Below are positions 1 through 7,937 of a stretch of DNA of 48,753 nucleotides, one piece after another. Source of the stretch: Massilia yuzhufengensis (GTDB lineage Bacteria > Pseudomonadota > Gammaproteobacteria > Burkholderiales > Burkholderiaceae_D); assembly GCF_900112225.1 (NCBI RefSeq), contig NZ_FOLD01000038.1, positions 1 to 48,753 on the forward strand, in the 5' to 3' direction. Under the pieces are notes generated by a model. It was not told the DNA's origin. It worked only from the letters and a program-made list of their open reading frames with translations, and ran no database searches. The position numbers and the translations under genes are program-made. The number at the start of each line of letters is the position of its first letter. Position 1 is the first letter of the stretch.

Positions 1-18
1 CGCACACCCTTATAGAAC

Positions 19-2691
19 ATGGACTTAGCTGAACAAATGCCGCTAGATCAACAGGTTACCGATATCGGCAAAAGCAAGATTACCCCTATGATGCAACAAT
101 ATCTACGCATCAAGGCCGATTACCCCACCATGCTGGTGTTCTACCGCATGGGCGATTTCTACGAGCTGTTCTTCGAGGATGCCGAGAAGGCCTCGCGCGT
201 GCTCGGCATCACGCTGACCGCGCGCGGCAGCTCGGGCGGCAACCCGATCAAGATGGCGGGCGTGCCCTTCCACTCGCTGGACGGCTACCTGGCCAAGCTG
301 GTCAAGCAGGGCGAATCCTGCGCCATCTGCGAACAGATCGGCGACCCAGCCCTGTCCAAGGGGCCGGTCGAGCGCAAGGTGGTGCGGGTGGTCACGCCGG
401 GCACCCTCACCGACAGCGACCTGCTGCCGGAAAAAGCCGAGCGCCCGCTGCTGGCCATGTGCATGCACGGCCAGCGCAAGACCGTCACGGTCGGCATGGC
501 CTGGCTGTCGCTGGCCAGCGGCAACCTGCGCCTGATGGAATTCGCGGGCGACCAGAAAGCGGTCGAAGCGCGCCTGGCACATGAACTCGAACGCATCTCG
601 CCGGCCGAGATCCTGCGCGCCGACTGCGCCGACCTGTTCGAATCCGAACCGGTGGCGCACACCCAGCGCGTGCCGGAGTGGCACTTCGATGTCCTGAAGG
701 GCCACGAGTCGCTGCTCGAGCAGCTCAAGGTCGCCACCCTCACCGGTTTTGGCGCAGACGGCATGGGCGCGGCCTTTGGCGCCGCGGGCGCGCTGCTGCG
801 CTATGCGCAGGCCACGCAAGGCCGCGGCCTGCAGCACGTGAACAGCCTGTCCTGCGAGATGGAGAACGAGTACATCGGGCTGGACGCCGCCACGCGCCGC
901 AACCTCGAACTCACCGAGACCATCCGCGGCCAGGAAGCGCCGACCCTGTTCTCGCTGCTCGACGGGTGCCGCACCGCGATGGGCTCGCGCCTGCTGCGCC
1001 ACTGGCTGCACCACGCGCGCCGCAACCAGAAGGTGGCCCGCTCGCGCCATGAGGCGATCGAAGCGCTGGCCCAGGCGGATGCGTCGCGCAGCCTGTCCGC
1101 TACCCTGGCCAACGTGCCCGACATCGAACGCATCACCACCCGTATCGCCCTGCTGTCGGCGCGTCCGCGCGACCTGTCCTGCCTGCGCGACGGCCTCAAG
1201 ACCCTGCCGGCCCTGCGCGAGGAAGTGGCGCGTTGCTTCATCCCGGGCGACACCAGCCTGCTGCGCGAAATCCACGACCTGCTGGCGCCGCCCGAGGCCT
1301 GCCTCGACCTGCTCACCCGCGCCATCATGGAAGAGCCGAGCGTGATGGTGCGCGACGGCGGCGTGTTCGCACGCGGCTACGATGCGGAGCTCGACGAGCT
1401 GCGCGCGCTGTCCGAGAACGCCGGACAGTTCCTGGTCGATCTCGAAACACGCGAGCGCGCCCGCACCGGCATTGCGAACCTGCGCGTCGAGTACAACCGG
1501 GTGCACGGCTTCTACATCGAAGTCACCAACGGCCAGGCCGACAAGGTGCCGGAAGACTACCGCCGCCGCCAGACCCTGAAGAACGCCGAGCGCTATATCA
1601 CGCCCGAACTCAAGGCCTTCGAAGACAAGGCCCTGTCGGCGCAGGACCGGGCGCTGGCGCGCGAGAAGATGCTGTACGACGCCCTGCTGGGCGAGCTGGC
1701 GCCTTTCATCAGCGTGCTGCAGTCGGTGGCCAATGGCCTGGCGCAGCTCGACGTGCTGGTGGCCCTCACCAGCCACGCGGTGCGCAACAACTGGTGCGCG
1801 CCGCAACTCGTCGACGCCCCCTGCCTGAACATCGTCGAAGGCCGCCACCCGGTGGTGGAAAACCAGATCGAGCGCTTCATCGCCAACGACTGCCGCCTCT
1901 CGGACAATCGGCGCCTGCTCCTGATCACCGGCCCGAACATGGGCGGTAAATCGACCTTCATGCGCCAGGTCGCCCTGATCACGCTGCTGGCCTATGTCGG
2001 CAGCTACGTGCCGGCCACCAGTGCCACGATCGGCCCGATCGACCGCATCTTCACCCGCATCGGCGCCAGCGACGACCTGGCCAACGGCCGTTCGACCTTC
2101 ATGGTCGAGATGACCGAATCGGCCGCCATCCTCAATGGCGCCACCGAGCATTCGCTGGTGCTGATGGACGAAGTGGGCCGCGGTACCTCCACGTTCGATG
2201 GCCTGGCGCTGGCCTGGGCGATCGCGCGCCACCTGATCGACACCAGCCGCAGCTTCACGCTGTTCGCGACTCACTACTTCGAGCTCACCCAGCTGCCGGA
2301 CGCGCACCCGAGCGCGGTCAACGTGCACCTGTCGGCGGTCGAGCACAAGGACAGCATCGTGTTCCTGCACGCGGTGCAGGACGGCCCGGCCTCGCAAAGC
2401 TACGGCCTGCAGGTGGCCCAGCTTGCGGGCGTGCCCCCGCAAGTAATCCGCGCCGCGCGCAAGCACCTGGCGCGCCTCGAATCGCAGGCCCTCGACGCCA
2501 CCCCGCAACTCGACCTGTTCGCCGCGCCCAGCCCCGACGTCGACGATGCCGACGAGGCCGCGCCGCAGCACCCGGCGCCCAGCGCCCCGCAGGACGGCTT
2601 GCTGCGCGCACTCGACGCCATCGATCCGGACGCCCTGAGCCCGCGCGAAGCCCTCGAGCGGCTCTACGAGCTGAAACGGCTCGCCGCCTGA
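19..2691 (+). CDS. mutS: DNA mismatch repair protein MutS
   Basis: MutS recognises base mismatches and small loops and uses ATP to recruit MutL. The 890-residue product has the usual length. The N-terminal mismatch-binding motif Phe47-Tyr-Glu49 is present. The C-terminal ABC-type ATPase carries a Walker A motif (GPNMGGKST, from about residue 638) and a Walker B/signature stretch (LMDEVGRGTST). An in-frame TAG at 13-15 bounds the ORF, so ATG 19 is the first possible start. No Shine-Dalgarno sequence is visible, and a TATAGA-like box at 11-16 lies too close for a normal leader. The stop overlaps the next ATG by one base (TGATG), which suggests translational coupling. Confidence 0.98.
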   Translation: MDLAEQMPLDQQVTDIGKSKITPMMQQYLRIKADYPTMLVFYRMGDFYELFFEDAEKASRVLGITLTARGSSGGNPIKMAGVPFHSLDGYLAKLVKQGESCAICEQIGDPALSKGPVERKVVRVVTPGTLTDSDLLPEKAERPLLAMCMHGQRKTVTVGMAWLSLASGNLRLMEFAGDQKAVEARLAHELERISPAEILRADCADLFESEPVAHTQRVPEWHFDVLKGHESLLEQLKVATLTGFGADGMGAAFGAAGALLRYAQATQGRGLQHVNSLSCEMENEYIGLDAATRRNLELTETIRGQEAPTLFSLLDGCRTAMGSRLLRHWLHHARRNQKVARSRHEAIEALAQADASRSLSATLANVPDIERITTRIALLSARPRDLSCLRDGLKTLPALREEVARCFIPGDTSLLREIHDLLAPPEACLDLLTRAIMEEPSVMVRDGGVFARGYDAELDELRALSENAGQFLVDLETRERARTGIANLRVEYNRVHGFYIEVTNGQADKVPEDYRRRQTLKNAERYITPELKAFEDKALSAQDRALAREKMLYDALLGELAPFISVLQSVANGLAQLDVLVALTSHAVRNNWCAPQLVDAPCLNIVEGRHPVVENQIERFIANDCRLSDNRRLLLITGPNMGGKSTFMRQVALITLLAYVGSYVPATSATIGPIDRIFTRIGASDDLANGRSTFMVEMTESAAILNGATEHSLVLMDEVGRGTSTFDGLALAWAIARHLIDTSRSFTLFATHYFELTQLPDAHPSAVNVHLSAVEHKDSIVFLHAVQDGPASQSYGLQVAQLAGVPPQVIRAARKHLARLESQALDATPQLDLFAAPSPDVDDADEAAPQHPAPSAPQDGLLRALDAIDPDALSPREALERLYELKRLAA

Positions 2692-3662
2692 TGCCGGCGC
2701 GCCGTCCACTCCTTCTTGCCGTGCTGCTGGCGGCCGCGCTCAGCGCGGCGCCCGGCGCCGCGCGCGACAAGAAGAAGGAGAAGGACAAGGTGGAGGAGCT
2801 CGGCGCCCACCACTTCGGCATCGTCGGCCACCGCGCGGCGGACGGCGGCGAAGCGGCGCTGCAAGCCCTGCTCGACGACGCCAAGGACGACAAGCTCGAC
2901 TTCCTCGTCGTCACCGGCATCAAGGGCGCGGCGGAGCCTTGCGGCGACCGCGTCTACCAGAAGCGGCGCGACCTGTTCGACAAGGCCAAGCGCCCTGTCA
3001 TCCTGTCGATCACCGGCAGCGACTGGACCGGCTGCCGCAATTCGCTGGGGCGCACAAACGCCATCGAACGCCTGAACCGGCTGCGCGAACTGTTCTACGG
3101 CGAGCCGGAATCGCTCGGCAAGGAAAAGCTGCTGGTCTCCCGCCTGTCGAGCAGCCCGCGCTTTCGCAGCTATGCCGAAAACGCCCACTGGCAGGTGGGC
3201 AAGGTGCTGTACGCGACCATCAACCTGCCGGCTGCGAACAACAACTACCTGCCCGCGGCCGGACGCAACAGCGAGTACGAAGACCGCGCCGTGGCCAACC
3301 GCTTCTGGCTCAACCGCCTGTTCGCGATTGCGAAGCAGGACAAGGTGGACGCCGTGGTGCTGTTCGGCGAAGGAAATATGCAGCCGCTGCTGCAGCCGGC
3401 CAACGGCCTGCGCGCGCTGCTGCAGCGTACCCCGACCGGGCATGACGGGTTTGCCAACACGCGCCGCCAGGTGCAGCAGCAGGCGGCCAAGTTCAAGGGA
3501 CAGGTGCTGGTGGTGGACAGCGCAGGGCTGCCGAAGGAATCCAAGCCGGCGATCGAATGGCGCGGCAACCTGGGCCACTTGTCGGTCGGGACGCACGCGG
3601 TGGAGGTGCGGGTGGCGGGCAAGGGGGAGAAGGTGTTTGTGCTGGGTGAGGGGTTGCGTTAG
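2691..3662 (+). CDS. Secreted metallophosphoesterase-like protein, probably catalytically degenerate
   Basis: A 323-residue protein with an N-terminal signal peptide (hydrophobic residues about 6-22, AAPGAARD cleavage region), then a Lys-rich stretch. The body resembles secreted calcineurin-like phosphoesterases: a strand ending FLVVTG, then IKGAAEPC, later VILSITGSDWTGC, a YATINLP strand and VVLFGEGN. In the relatives I remember, the equivalent loops read GDIKG and PGDNEWTDC. Here the Asp of the first loop is absent and the second loop is altered, so the metal site looks lost. The family assignment is from memory and moderate. The start codon overlaps the mutS stop, so it is co-transcribed with mutS, though a secreted protein has no obvious role in mismatch repair. 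Confidence 0.6.
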   Translation: MPARRPLLLAVLLAAALSAAPGAARDKKKEKDKVEELGAHHFGIVGHRAADGGEAALQALLDDAKDDKLDFLVVTGIKGAAEPCGDRVYQKRRDLFDKAKRPVILSITGSDWTGCRNSLGRTNAIERLNRLRELFYGEPESLGKEKLLVSRLSSSPRFRSYAENAHWQVGKVLYATINLPAANNNYLPAAGRNSEYEDRAVANRFWLNRLFAIAKQDKVDAVVLFGEGNMQPLLQPANGLRALLQRTPTGHDGFANTRRQVQQQAAKFKGQVLVVDSAGLPKESKPAIEWRGNLGHLSVGTHAVEVRVAGKGEKVFVLGEGLR

Positions 3663-3679
3663 CGGCTGCTCAAATGAAA

Positions 3680-3707
3680 TTGGGTTCCCGCCTGCGCGGG
3701 AACCCAA
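3680..3707. repeat. REP-like palindrome, copy 1
   Basis: Perfect 12-bp arms TTGGGTTCCCGC / GCGGGAACCCAA around a CTGC loop. It lies between the convergent metallophosphoesterase-like gene and slyD, where it could also stop transcription from either side. Related copies are at 6617, 14074, 14130, 18215 and 18272. Confidence 0.85.
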
Positions 3708-3756
3708 GTTTCGATGCAAGCCCACAGCGCTCATTGAGCGCCGCAGGCGCGAACCA

Positions 3757-4293
3757 TTACTGCAGCGGCTGACTCCGGAAGTGATCACCCTCTTCGCTGT
3801 CATCGAGCTCTTCATGGTGGTGCCCATGCGCCCCATGCACGTGGCCGTGGGCGATTTCCTCGTCCGAGGCGGCGCGCACGTCGACCACTTCGAGCTCGAA
3901 GCGCAGCGCCATGCCGGCCAGCGGGTGGTTGCCGTCGAGGACGACCTTGTCGTCGGCGATGTCGGTCACGGTGAAGATGGTCGGTTCGTCGTCCACGCCT
4001 TCAGCGACGCCTTCGAACTGCATGCCCACTTCGAGCGGCTCCGGCAGCAGCTTGCGGTCTTCGACTTTGACCATGGCGGGATCGTAGTCGCCGAATGCAT
4101 CGTCCGGCTCGACCTGGATCGTCGATGCGTAGCCGGTTTCCTTGCCGTCGAGTTCTTCTTCGATTTTCGGCAGGGTGTTTTCATAGCCGCCGTGCAGGTA
4201 CACCATCGGCTGCGAGCCCTCTTCGATCAGGTTGTTCTGTGCATCCGACAGTTTGTAGTTCACCGTCACGACCGTATTCTTCGCAATCTTCAT
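3757..4293 (-). CDS. slyD: FKBP-type peptidyl-prolyl cis-trans isomerase SlyD
   Basis: SlyD is a cytoplasmic prolyl isomerase and chaperone whose His-rich tail binds nickel and supports hydrogenase maturation. The 178-residue product starts MKIAKNTVVTVNYKL, has the split FKBP domain with the insert-in-flap chaperone domain (about residues 70-125), and contains GNHPLAGMALRFEVEV-like sequence typical of SlyD. The tail has clustered His (HGHVHGAHGHHH) but is shorter and has fewer Cys than in E. coli. The SD AAAGGAT (4299-4305) supports the start. A TATAAT box on this strand lies at 4321-4326. Confidence 0.95.
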   Translation of the reverse strand: MKIAKNTVVTVNYKLSDAQNNLIEEGSQPMVYLHGGYENTLPKIEEELDGKETGYASTIQVEPDDAFGDYDPAMVKVEDRKLLPEPLEVGMQFEGVAEGVDDEPTIFTVTDIADDKVVLDGNHPLAGMALRFELEVVDVRAASDEEIAHGHVHGAHGHHHEELDDSEEGDHFRSQPLQ

Positions 4294-4320
4294 CGCAGAT
4301 CCTTTCTATGTAAGGTGCGG

Positions 4321-4365
4321 ATTATAACCTCACCCGGCCGTGGGCCCGGCTTGGCTGGTTATAAT
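4321..4365. promoter_or_regulatory. Mirror-image divergent promoter, slyD / ribosomal oxygenase
   Basis: A 9-bp inverted repeat, ATTATAACC (4321-4329) and GGTTATAAT (4357-4365), places a TATAAT -10 box on each strand facing outward. The minus box (4321-4326) fits slyD with a leader of about 20 nt. The plus box (4360-4365) ends five bases before the ATG at 4371, which predicts a leaderless or near-leaderless mRNA. No good -35 box is seen on either strand. Confidence 0.6.
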
Positions 4366-4370
4366 GGCGT

Positions 4371-5492
4371 ATGAAAAAATTACCGCTTCTTGGGAATATT
4401 ACTCCCGCTCAGTTCCTGCGCGATTACTGGCACAAGAAACCCCTGCTCATCCGCCAGGCCATCCCGGGCTTCAAGCCGCTGCTCAAGTTCGAGAAGCTGG
4501 CCGAGATGGCGCGCCAGAACTACGTCGAGTCGCGCCTGGTCACCCAGCGCGACGGCCAGTGGGACATGCAGCACGGTCCGCTCACCGAGCTGCCCGGGCG
4601 CGGCGAACGCGAATGGACCATGCTGGTCCAGGGCGTCAACCTGTACGACGAGCGCGCCGACGAGCTGCTGCGCCAGTTCCGCTTCGTGCCGGACGCGCGC
4701 CTCGACGACCTGATGGTCAGCTACGCCAGCGATGGCGGCGGCGTCGGCCCGCACTTCGATTCCTACGACGTGTTCCTGCTGCAGGCCCAGGGCAAGCGCC
4801 GCTGGCGCATCAGCGCCCAGCAGGACCTCGACATTGTCGAAGGCATGCCGCTGAAGATCCTGGCCAACTTCGAGGCCGACGAAGAATTCGTGCTCGAGCC
4901 GGGCGACATGCTCTACCTGCCGCCCCACTACGCCCACGACGGCGTGGCCGAGGGCGAATGCATGACCTACTCGATCGGTTTCCGCTCGCCGTCGTTCCAG
5001 GAACTGGGCGAAGCCTTCCTGCAGTTCATGGCCGATTCCATCGACCTGCCGGGCCGCTACGCCGACCCGAAACTGCAGGAAGCGAAATCCCCGGCCGAGA
5101 TCCCGCGCGAGATGCTGGCCAGCGTCACCGAAGAACTCAACAAGGTGCGCTGGGACGAAGAAGACGTCACCATCTTCCTGGGCGAGTACCTGTCCGAACC
5201 GAAGCACAACGTCTTCTTCACCGGCCCGGAAAAGCCGCTGACCAATGGCCGCTTCATGGAAACGGCGGCGAAGAAGGGCCTGAAGCTCTCGCCCAAGACC
5301 CTGATGCTCTACCGCGGCAAGAACGTCTTCATCAACGGCGAGTCGTTCGCCGTGGGCCGGGCCGACAAGGTGGTGCTCGATACGCTGGCCAACGAGCGCC
5401 GCCTGGATGGCGAACTGCTGGGCGACGCCACCGACGACGTGCTCGAAGCGCTGTACACCTGGTACCAGGACGGCTGGCTGGAACTGGGATAA
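4371..5492 (+). CDS. roxA: JmjC/cupin ribosomal oxygenase (L16 arginine hydroxylase type)
   Basis: 2-Oxoglutarate/Fe(II)-dependent oxygenase of the YcfD/RoxA family, which hydroxylates an arginine of ribosomal protein L16 in E. coli. The 373-residue product has the JmjC iron site His128-x-Asp130 (motif GPHFDSYDVF) and the distal His in PPHYAHDG (His186 or His189), followed by the dimerisation and winged-helix C-terminus of the family. Length matches YcfD (373). No SD precedes ATG 4371 and the -10 box is only 5 nt upstream, so translation is probably leaderless. The substrate is inferred from the family. Confidence 0.9.
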   Translation: MKKLPLLGNITPAQFLRDYWHKKPLLIRQAIPGFKPLLKFEKLAEMARQNYVESRLVTQRDGQWDMQHGPLTELPGRGEREWTMLVQGVNLYDERADELLRQFRFVPDARLDDLMVSYASDGGGVGPHFDSYDVFLLQAQGKRRWRISAQQDLDIVEGMPLKILANFEADEEFVLEPGDMLYLPPHYAHDGVAEGECMTYSIGFRSPSFQELGEAFLQFMADSIDLPGRYADPKLQEAKSPAEIPREMLASVTEELNKVRWDEEDVTIFLGEYLSEPKHNVFFTGPEKPLTNGRFMETAAKKGLKLSPKTLMLYRGKNVFINGESFAVGRADKVVLDTLANERRLDGELLGDATDDVLEALYTWYQDGWLELG

Positions 5493-5508
5493 ACACGGAA
5501 GGAACGCC

Positions 5509-5988
5509 ATGCAGGAGCCGGTGACGACGCGTTTCGATTCTCTGGCCGGGTTCGGGGCGCAGTTGCGCGCCTGCCTGGCGGCGGCGCGCGCGCGGATCGA
5601 CCTGTTCGACCCGGACTGCGCGGTGTTCGCGCTCGGGGCGACGGATGTCGATGCGGCGCTGCGCGCATTCCTGAAGGGTGGCGGCGTGCTGCGCGTGGCG
5701 ATGCATACGCCGGCGCACATCGAACGCCATTTCCCGCGCTTCCAGCGCCTGCTGCGCGACTACAGCCACGGGGTCGCCTGCCGCGCCACGCCGAGAGCGC
5801 TGCATGGGCTGACCGATTCGTTCTGTATCGTGGATGATGTTCACGTGCTGCGGCGTTTCCACAGCGACCACATGCGCGGGGAAGCGGCGTTCGCGTCGCC
5901 AGGCGCCGTGGACTTGCCGCGCCATCGTTTTGATGCAATTTGGGAAGAGTCTGCAGTTACTTTACAGCCGACAACTACCGGTCTGTAA
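5509..5988 (+). CDS. Conserved hypothetical protein, PLD-like fold possible
   Basis: A 159-residue cytoplasmic protein, 16 bp downstream of the oxygenase gene and likely in its operon. The ORF is open further upstream, but ATG 5509 has a strong SD (GGAAGGAA, 5497-5504) and lies outside the upstream gene, so it is chosen. Visible features are an N-terminal helix, IDLFDPDCAVFALG, a second block with GGGVLRVAMHTPAHIERHFPRF, and SFCIVDDVHVLRRF near the end. The alternating pattern recalls phospholipase D-like proteins without HKD motifs; I think it matches a DUF (DUF7931-like) common beside this oxygenase in Oxalobacteraceae. Function unknown. Confidence 0.8.
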   Translation: MQEPVTTRFDSLAGFGAQLRACLAAARARIDLFDPDCAVFALGATDVDAALRAFLKGGGVLRVAMHTPAHIERHFPRFQRLLRDYSHGVACRATPRALHGLTDSFCIVDDVHVLRRFHSDHMRGEAAFASPGAVDLPRHRFDAIWEESAVTLQPTTTGL

Positions 5989-6106
5989 CGCACTAAAAAC
6001 AGGCAGCGGCGTAGTTAAATTGTCCACTTTTTCCGGCGGTTGCAACTTGTAACAAACTAAAGCTTATTAAGTCGCAAAATACTTTCGCCATGGCATGTGT
6101 TCGCTA

Positions 6107-6225
6107 TTGCGATTCAGTAAATTTGGCTATAATATCAGGTCAGGAAGGTTCCGTTGCCAATCTGGCAGTCTTGCTTTCTATGAAAGCACGAGAATTCCGC
6201 TGAGCAATAATTACCGGTAATTATT
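6107..6225 (+). promoter_or_regulatory. Promoter and structured leader of the Ala-rich lipoprotein gene
   Basis: A perfect TATAAT (6128-6133) has a TTGCGA -35 candidate at 6107-6112 (15-bp spacer). The predicted start near 6140 leaves a leader of about 130 nt. It holds three tandem hairpins: TGCCA/TGGCA (6155-6167), TGCTTTC/GAAAGCA (6172-6188), and a perfect 20-bp palindrome of halves AATAATTACC and GGTAATTATT (6206-6225). The gap 5989-6268 is AT-rich against its surroundings and holds no ORF. No known RNA family is recognised. Confidence 0.6.
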
Positions 6226-6268
6226 ATTCAAACAAGCAGTACTTACTTTTGAAATATTAAGGAAAATC

Positions 6269-6535
6269 ATGAAAAAATCCCTGCTGATCGTTTCCCTGAT
6301 GGCTGTTGCTCTGGCTGCTTGCAGCAAGAAAGAAGAAGCTGCTCCTGCTGCACCAGCTGCTGTCGAAGCACCTGCTGCAACCACCGACGCTGCTGTCGTC
6401 GCTCCAGCCGCTGACGCAACCGTCGCTGCTGACGCTGCTGCTGCTGCTTCGATGGCCGCTTCGACCGCTGCCGACGCTGCTGCTGCCGCTTCGACCGCTG
6501 CTTCGCAAGCTGCTGACGCTGCTGCAACCAAGTAA
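6269..6535 (+). CDS. Small Ala-rich lipoprotein
   Basis: An 88-residue lipoprotein: signal sequence MKKSLLIVSLMAVALAAC with lipobox LAAC and lipidated Cys18, a short KKEE linker, then an Ala-dominated tail (AADAAAAAS, AASTAAD repeats) that is probably one long helix. It has the size and layout of small abundant envelope lipoproteins such as Lpp but no clear homology. Ala codons are mostly GCT, unlike the GCC/GCG of neighbouring genes, which suggests high expression. SD TAAGGA lies at 6258-6263. It is monocistronic, between a strong promoter and an intrinsic terminator. Confidence 0.85.
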   Translation: MKKSLLIVSLMAVALAACSKKEEAAPAAPAAVEAPAATTDAAVVAPAADATVAADAAAAASMAASTAADAAAAASTAASQAADAAATK

Positions 6536-6553
6536 TTCACTTGGTCTGAAAAG

Positions 6554-6578
6554 ACCGGCCTTCGGGTCGGTTTTTTTT
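6554..6578 (+). terminator. Intrinsic terminator of the Ala-rich lipoprotein gene
   Basis: A 7-bp stem ACCGGCC/GGTCGGT with a UUCG tetraloop (6561-6564) is followed directly by eight T. It lies 18 bp after the stop codon. Confidence 0.9.
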
Positions 6579-6616
6579 CGTCTGGAGGTTTGTAGAGTGT
6601 GGTTTGCACGACGAAC

Positions 6617-6644
6617 TTGGGTCCCGGCCTGCGCCGGGACCCAA
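6617..6644. repeat. REP-like palindrome, copy 2
   Basis: Arms TTGGGTCCCGGC / GCCGGGACCCAA, 12 bp and perfect, with the same CTGC loop as copy 1. It lies between two convergent terminators. It is preceded by ACGAAC and followed by TTTTGC, context shared with other copies. Confidence 0.85.
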
Positions 6645-6670
6645 TTTTGCAAGCCATCCACCAGCCCATA

Positions 6671-6696
6671 AAAAAACCGGCCATCCAGGCCGGTTT
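6671..6696 (-). terminator. Intrinsic terminator of dapA-bamC
   Basis: On the minus strand, AAACCGGCC-TGGAT-GGCCGGTTT forms a 9-bp perfect stem running into a T tract (complement of 6671-6676), 26 bp beyond the bamC stop. Confidence 0.88.
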
Positions 6697-6722
6697 CTCA
6701 TTCAACGCCCGCGCGCCAAGAA

Positions 6723-7895
6723 TTACTTCAACTCTTCGGCCAGCAATTTCAGGATCTTCGCCCCGGTCTCGCCAGTCTCCGACTTGCCGTCATTGGTCTG
6801 CACGGTCACCGCGCTCACTGCCGCGCCCTGCTCCGCCTTGACCAGCACGCGATAGCGCTGCGCTTCCTTGGCCTTCTCTTCGGCGCTGCCGAAGGTGAGC
6901 AGCTTCTTGAAGAAGCCTTCCTTGTTGGCCGCGTCCGGATCGACGTAGCGCACGAAGTACACGCCCTGCACGCGGTCGCGGTCTTCCACGGTGAAGCCGA
7001 CGCGGTCCAGCGCCAGGCCGACGCGGCGCCAGGCGCGGTCGAAACCTTCGTCCAGCTGCACGGCATTGCCGACCAGCGTGGCGTGCTGCACGCCCACCGG
7101 CGCATTCGCGACCATGGTTTCGGCGCTCTTGGTTTCCTTCACGCCGGTCAGCTGCGCCACCAGGCGGCCCAGGAACTGCGATTCCAGGCCCGGGTCGTTC
7201 GGACGCACGGTCCAGGCGGTGGTTTCCTTGCCGGCGCCGGTCAGGACTTCTTCGGCGCCGCGGTGGCTCACGTAGATTTCGGTCGAGCCGTCCGGCAGGC
7301 GCTCGAGGCGGGTGCGGAACTTGTCGCGCTCGCCGGTCGAGTAGGCGCTGTCGAACACGCGGCCGATCGCGCGGCGGATGAAGTCCTGCGGGATCTTCGA
7401 GCGGTTTTCGACCCAGGTGGTTTCCATGGTGCCGGTCGTGGCCGATTCGGTCTCGATGGCGAAGCCCTGGTTTTCCCAGAACTGGCGCAGCTGCGGCCAC
7501 AGTTGCTCCGGGGTTTGCTTGACCACCAGCCAGCGCTGGTCGCCGTTGCGCTGGACGCTGACGGCGTCGGTCGAGACCGGGCCGATGGTGTCCATCGAGC
7601 CTGCCACCGGGGCCGCGCCCTGGACGGCGCCGGCGCGCGATTGCTGGAAGCCCGATGCGGTGGCCACGCCCTTGCCGTCCGGGACGGCGTAGCGGTTGTC
7701 GCGCTGCAGGGCGGTCAGGTCAGGAGGGACATCCAGCGGGGCTGCCTTCTTGGCGCCGCGGTAGTCGACCTTGTCCGATTCGAACACGGTGGTGCAGGCC
7801 GCCAGGCTCAGGGCCATCGCGCTCAGCGCCAGGACGCGCACGGCAGCGGGAGCGGAAACCAGGGTCGTCGAGTTCTTTTTGGTGCGAATAGTCAT
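6723..7895 (-). CDS. bamC: Outer membrane protein assembly factor BamC
   Basis: BamC (NlpB) is a lipoprotein of the BAM complex that folds beta-barrel proteins into the outer membrane. The product has 390 residues from ATG 7895; a TTG three codons upstream is less likely. The lipobox LAAC gives Cys34. The unstructured N-terminal segment with YRGAKKAAPLDVPPDL is the BamD-binding signature, and two helix-grip domains follow. It lies 42 bp downstream of dapA, the classic dapA-nlpB order. A GAACCC/GGGTTC hairpin (7924-7939) overlaps the dapA stop and may tune read-through. Confidence 0.93.
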   Translation of the reverse strand: MTIRTKKNSTTLVSAPAAVRVLALSAMALSLAACTTVFESDKVDYRGAKKAAPLDVPPDLTALQRDNRYAVPDGKGVATASGFQQSRAGAVQGAAPVAGSMDTIGPVSTDAVSVQRNGDQRWLVVKQTPEQLWPQLRQFWENQGFAIETESATTGTMETTWVENRSKIPQDFIRRAIGRVFDSAYSTGERDKFRTRLERLPDGSTEIYVSHRGAEEVLTGAGKETTAWTVRPNDPGLESQFLGRLVAQLTGVKETKSAETMVANAPVGVQHATLVGNAVQLDEGFDRAWRRVGLALDRVGFTVEDRDRVQGVYFVRYVDPDAANKEGFFKKLLTFGSAEEKAKEAQRYRVLVKAEQGAAVSAVTVQTNDGKSETGETGAKILKLLAEELK

Positions 7896-7937
7896 GTCGT
7901 TCAATGTCAGTTGCTGTGAACCGGAACCCTTGCGGGT

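Noticed and set aside
103..2709. 868-residue open frame antisense to mutS
   Set aside because: It has no domain, no SD and a composition typical of GC-rich antisense shadows; mutS itself is certain.
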